From Agrypnia vestita (Eukaryota; Arthropoda; Insecta; Trichoptera; Phryganeidae), in NCBI GenBank assembly GCA_016648135.1, contig JADDOH010000306.1, positions 434,001 to 498,000 of the forward strand: 64,000 bases of DNA, given 5' to 3'. Under the pieces are notes generated by a model. That model had not been told where the DNA came from, did not search any database, and saw only the letters and a list, made by a program, of their open reading frames with translations. Position 1 is the first letter of the stretch. Each line of letters starts with the position of its first letter. Made by a program: the position numbers and the translations under genes. This document shows, in pieces, positions 63,886-64,000 of this stretch.

Positions 63886-64000
63886 ATATAATAGTTTGAT
63901 AAAAAATTGAAATGTTATCAAACATAATAATTTCGCTGTCTGTCCGTCCGCCCGTCCGTCTAACTGCCTGTCTGTGCCTGTCTCTGTAACTTAGTTTGAA

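Overview
The window is AT-rich, gene-poor eukaryotic DNA, most likely from an insect. The case rests on the repeats: decayed non-LTR reverse transcriptases of several families (RTE-like with GAA-repeat tails, a HmRTE-like piece, CR1/L2-like and Jockey-like), several tRNA-derived SINE families, a Penelope-like element (PLE) end, and many MITEs and foldback elements. I could not settle the order. No complete host gene is visible. The only candidates for host coding sequence are two 3'-terminal exons on the minus strand (11181-11346, duplicated at 23504-23669; and 36951-37160). Both have a plausible splice acceptor, but I did not recognise either protein.

The dominant structure is a direct tandem duplication of about 12.3 kb: copy 1 at 8624-20940, copy 2 at 20940-33390, with CTAA microhomology at the junction. 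The copies are nearly identical over their first 4.5 kb and last 3 kb but strongly diverged in one internal stretch (about 15.2-17.7 kb versus 26.9-29.6 kb). They differ by several clean insertion or deletion events. Copy 2 has gained a SINE with target-site duplication (TSD), a 66-bp palindromic insert with 9-bp TSD, a 533-bp foldback MITE with TA TSD and a 529-bp foldback. It has lost 1002 bp. Copy 1 carries an extra element of about 320 bp. Either this is a real segmental duplication, or two haplotypes have been placed end to end by the assembler.

Layout. 0-8.6 kb: SINEs, a hAT MITE, CR1-like and Jockey-like fragments, a palindrome with a hammerhead-like core, and a dense hairpin array at 7.3-7.6 kb. 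8.6-33.4 kb: the duplication, each unit holding a GC-richer unidentified block, a candidate terminal exon, a PLE 3' end, foldback and pogo-like MITEs, SINEs and RT remnants. 33.4-42.5 kb: MITEs, an RTE-like fragment, a second candidate exon, and a hAT-like element with GAAGT-type satellite nested in a mariner-like MITE. 42.5-64 kb: more RT remnants, a transposase C-terminus with PHD-like cysteines, a hAT MITE with perfect 8-bp TSD, a (GT)n tract, a TTAA transposon and a polyA-tailed non-LTR end.

The most interesting recurring signal is a family of hammerhead-ribozyme-like cores (CTGANGA, a stem, then GAAA) at about ten places on both strands. Several have a self-complementary stem III (ACGT, ACCGGT or ACATGT), which would suit action as a dimer, and one lies directly downstream of a PLE endonuclease fragment. 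These are structural readings by eye. No alignment, folding or database search could be run.
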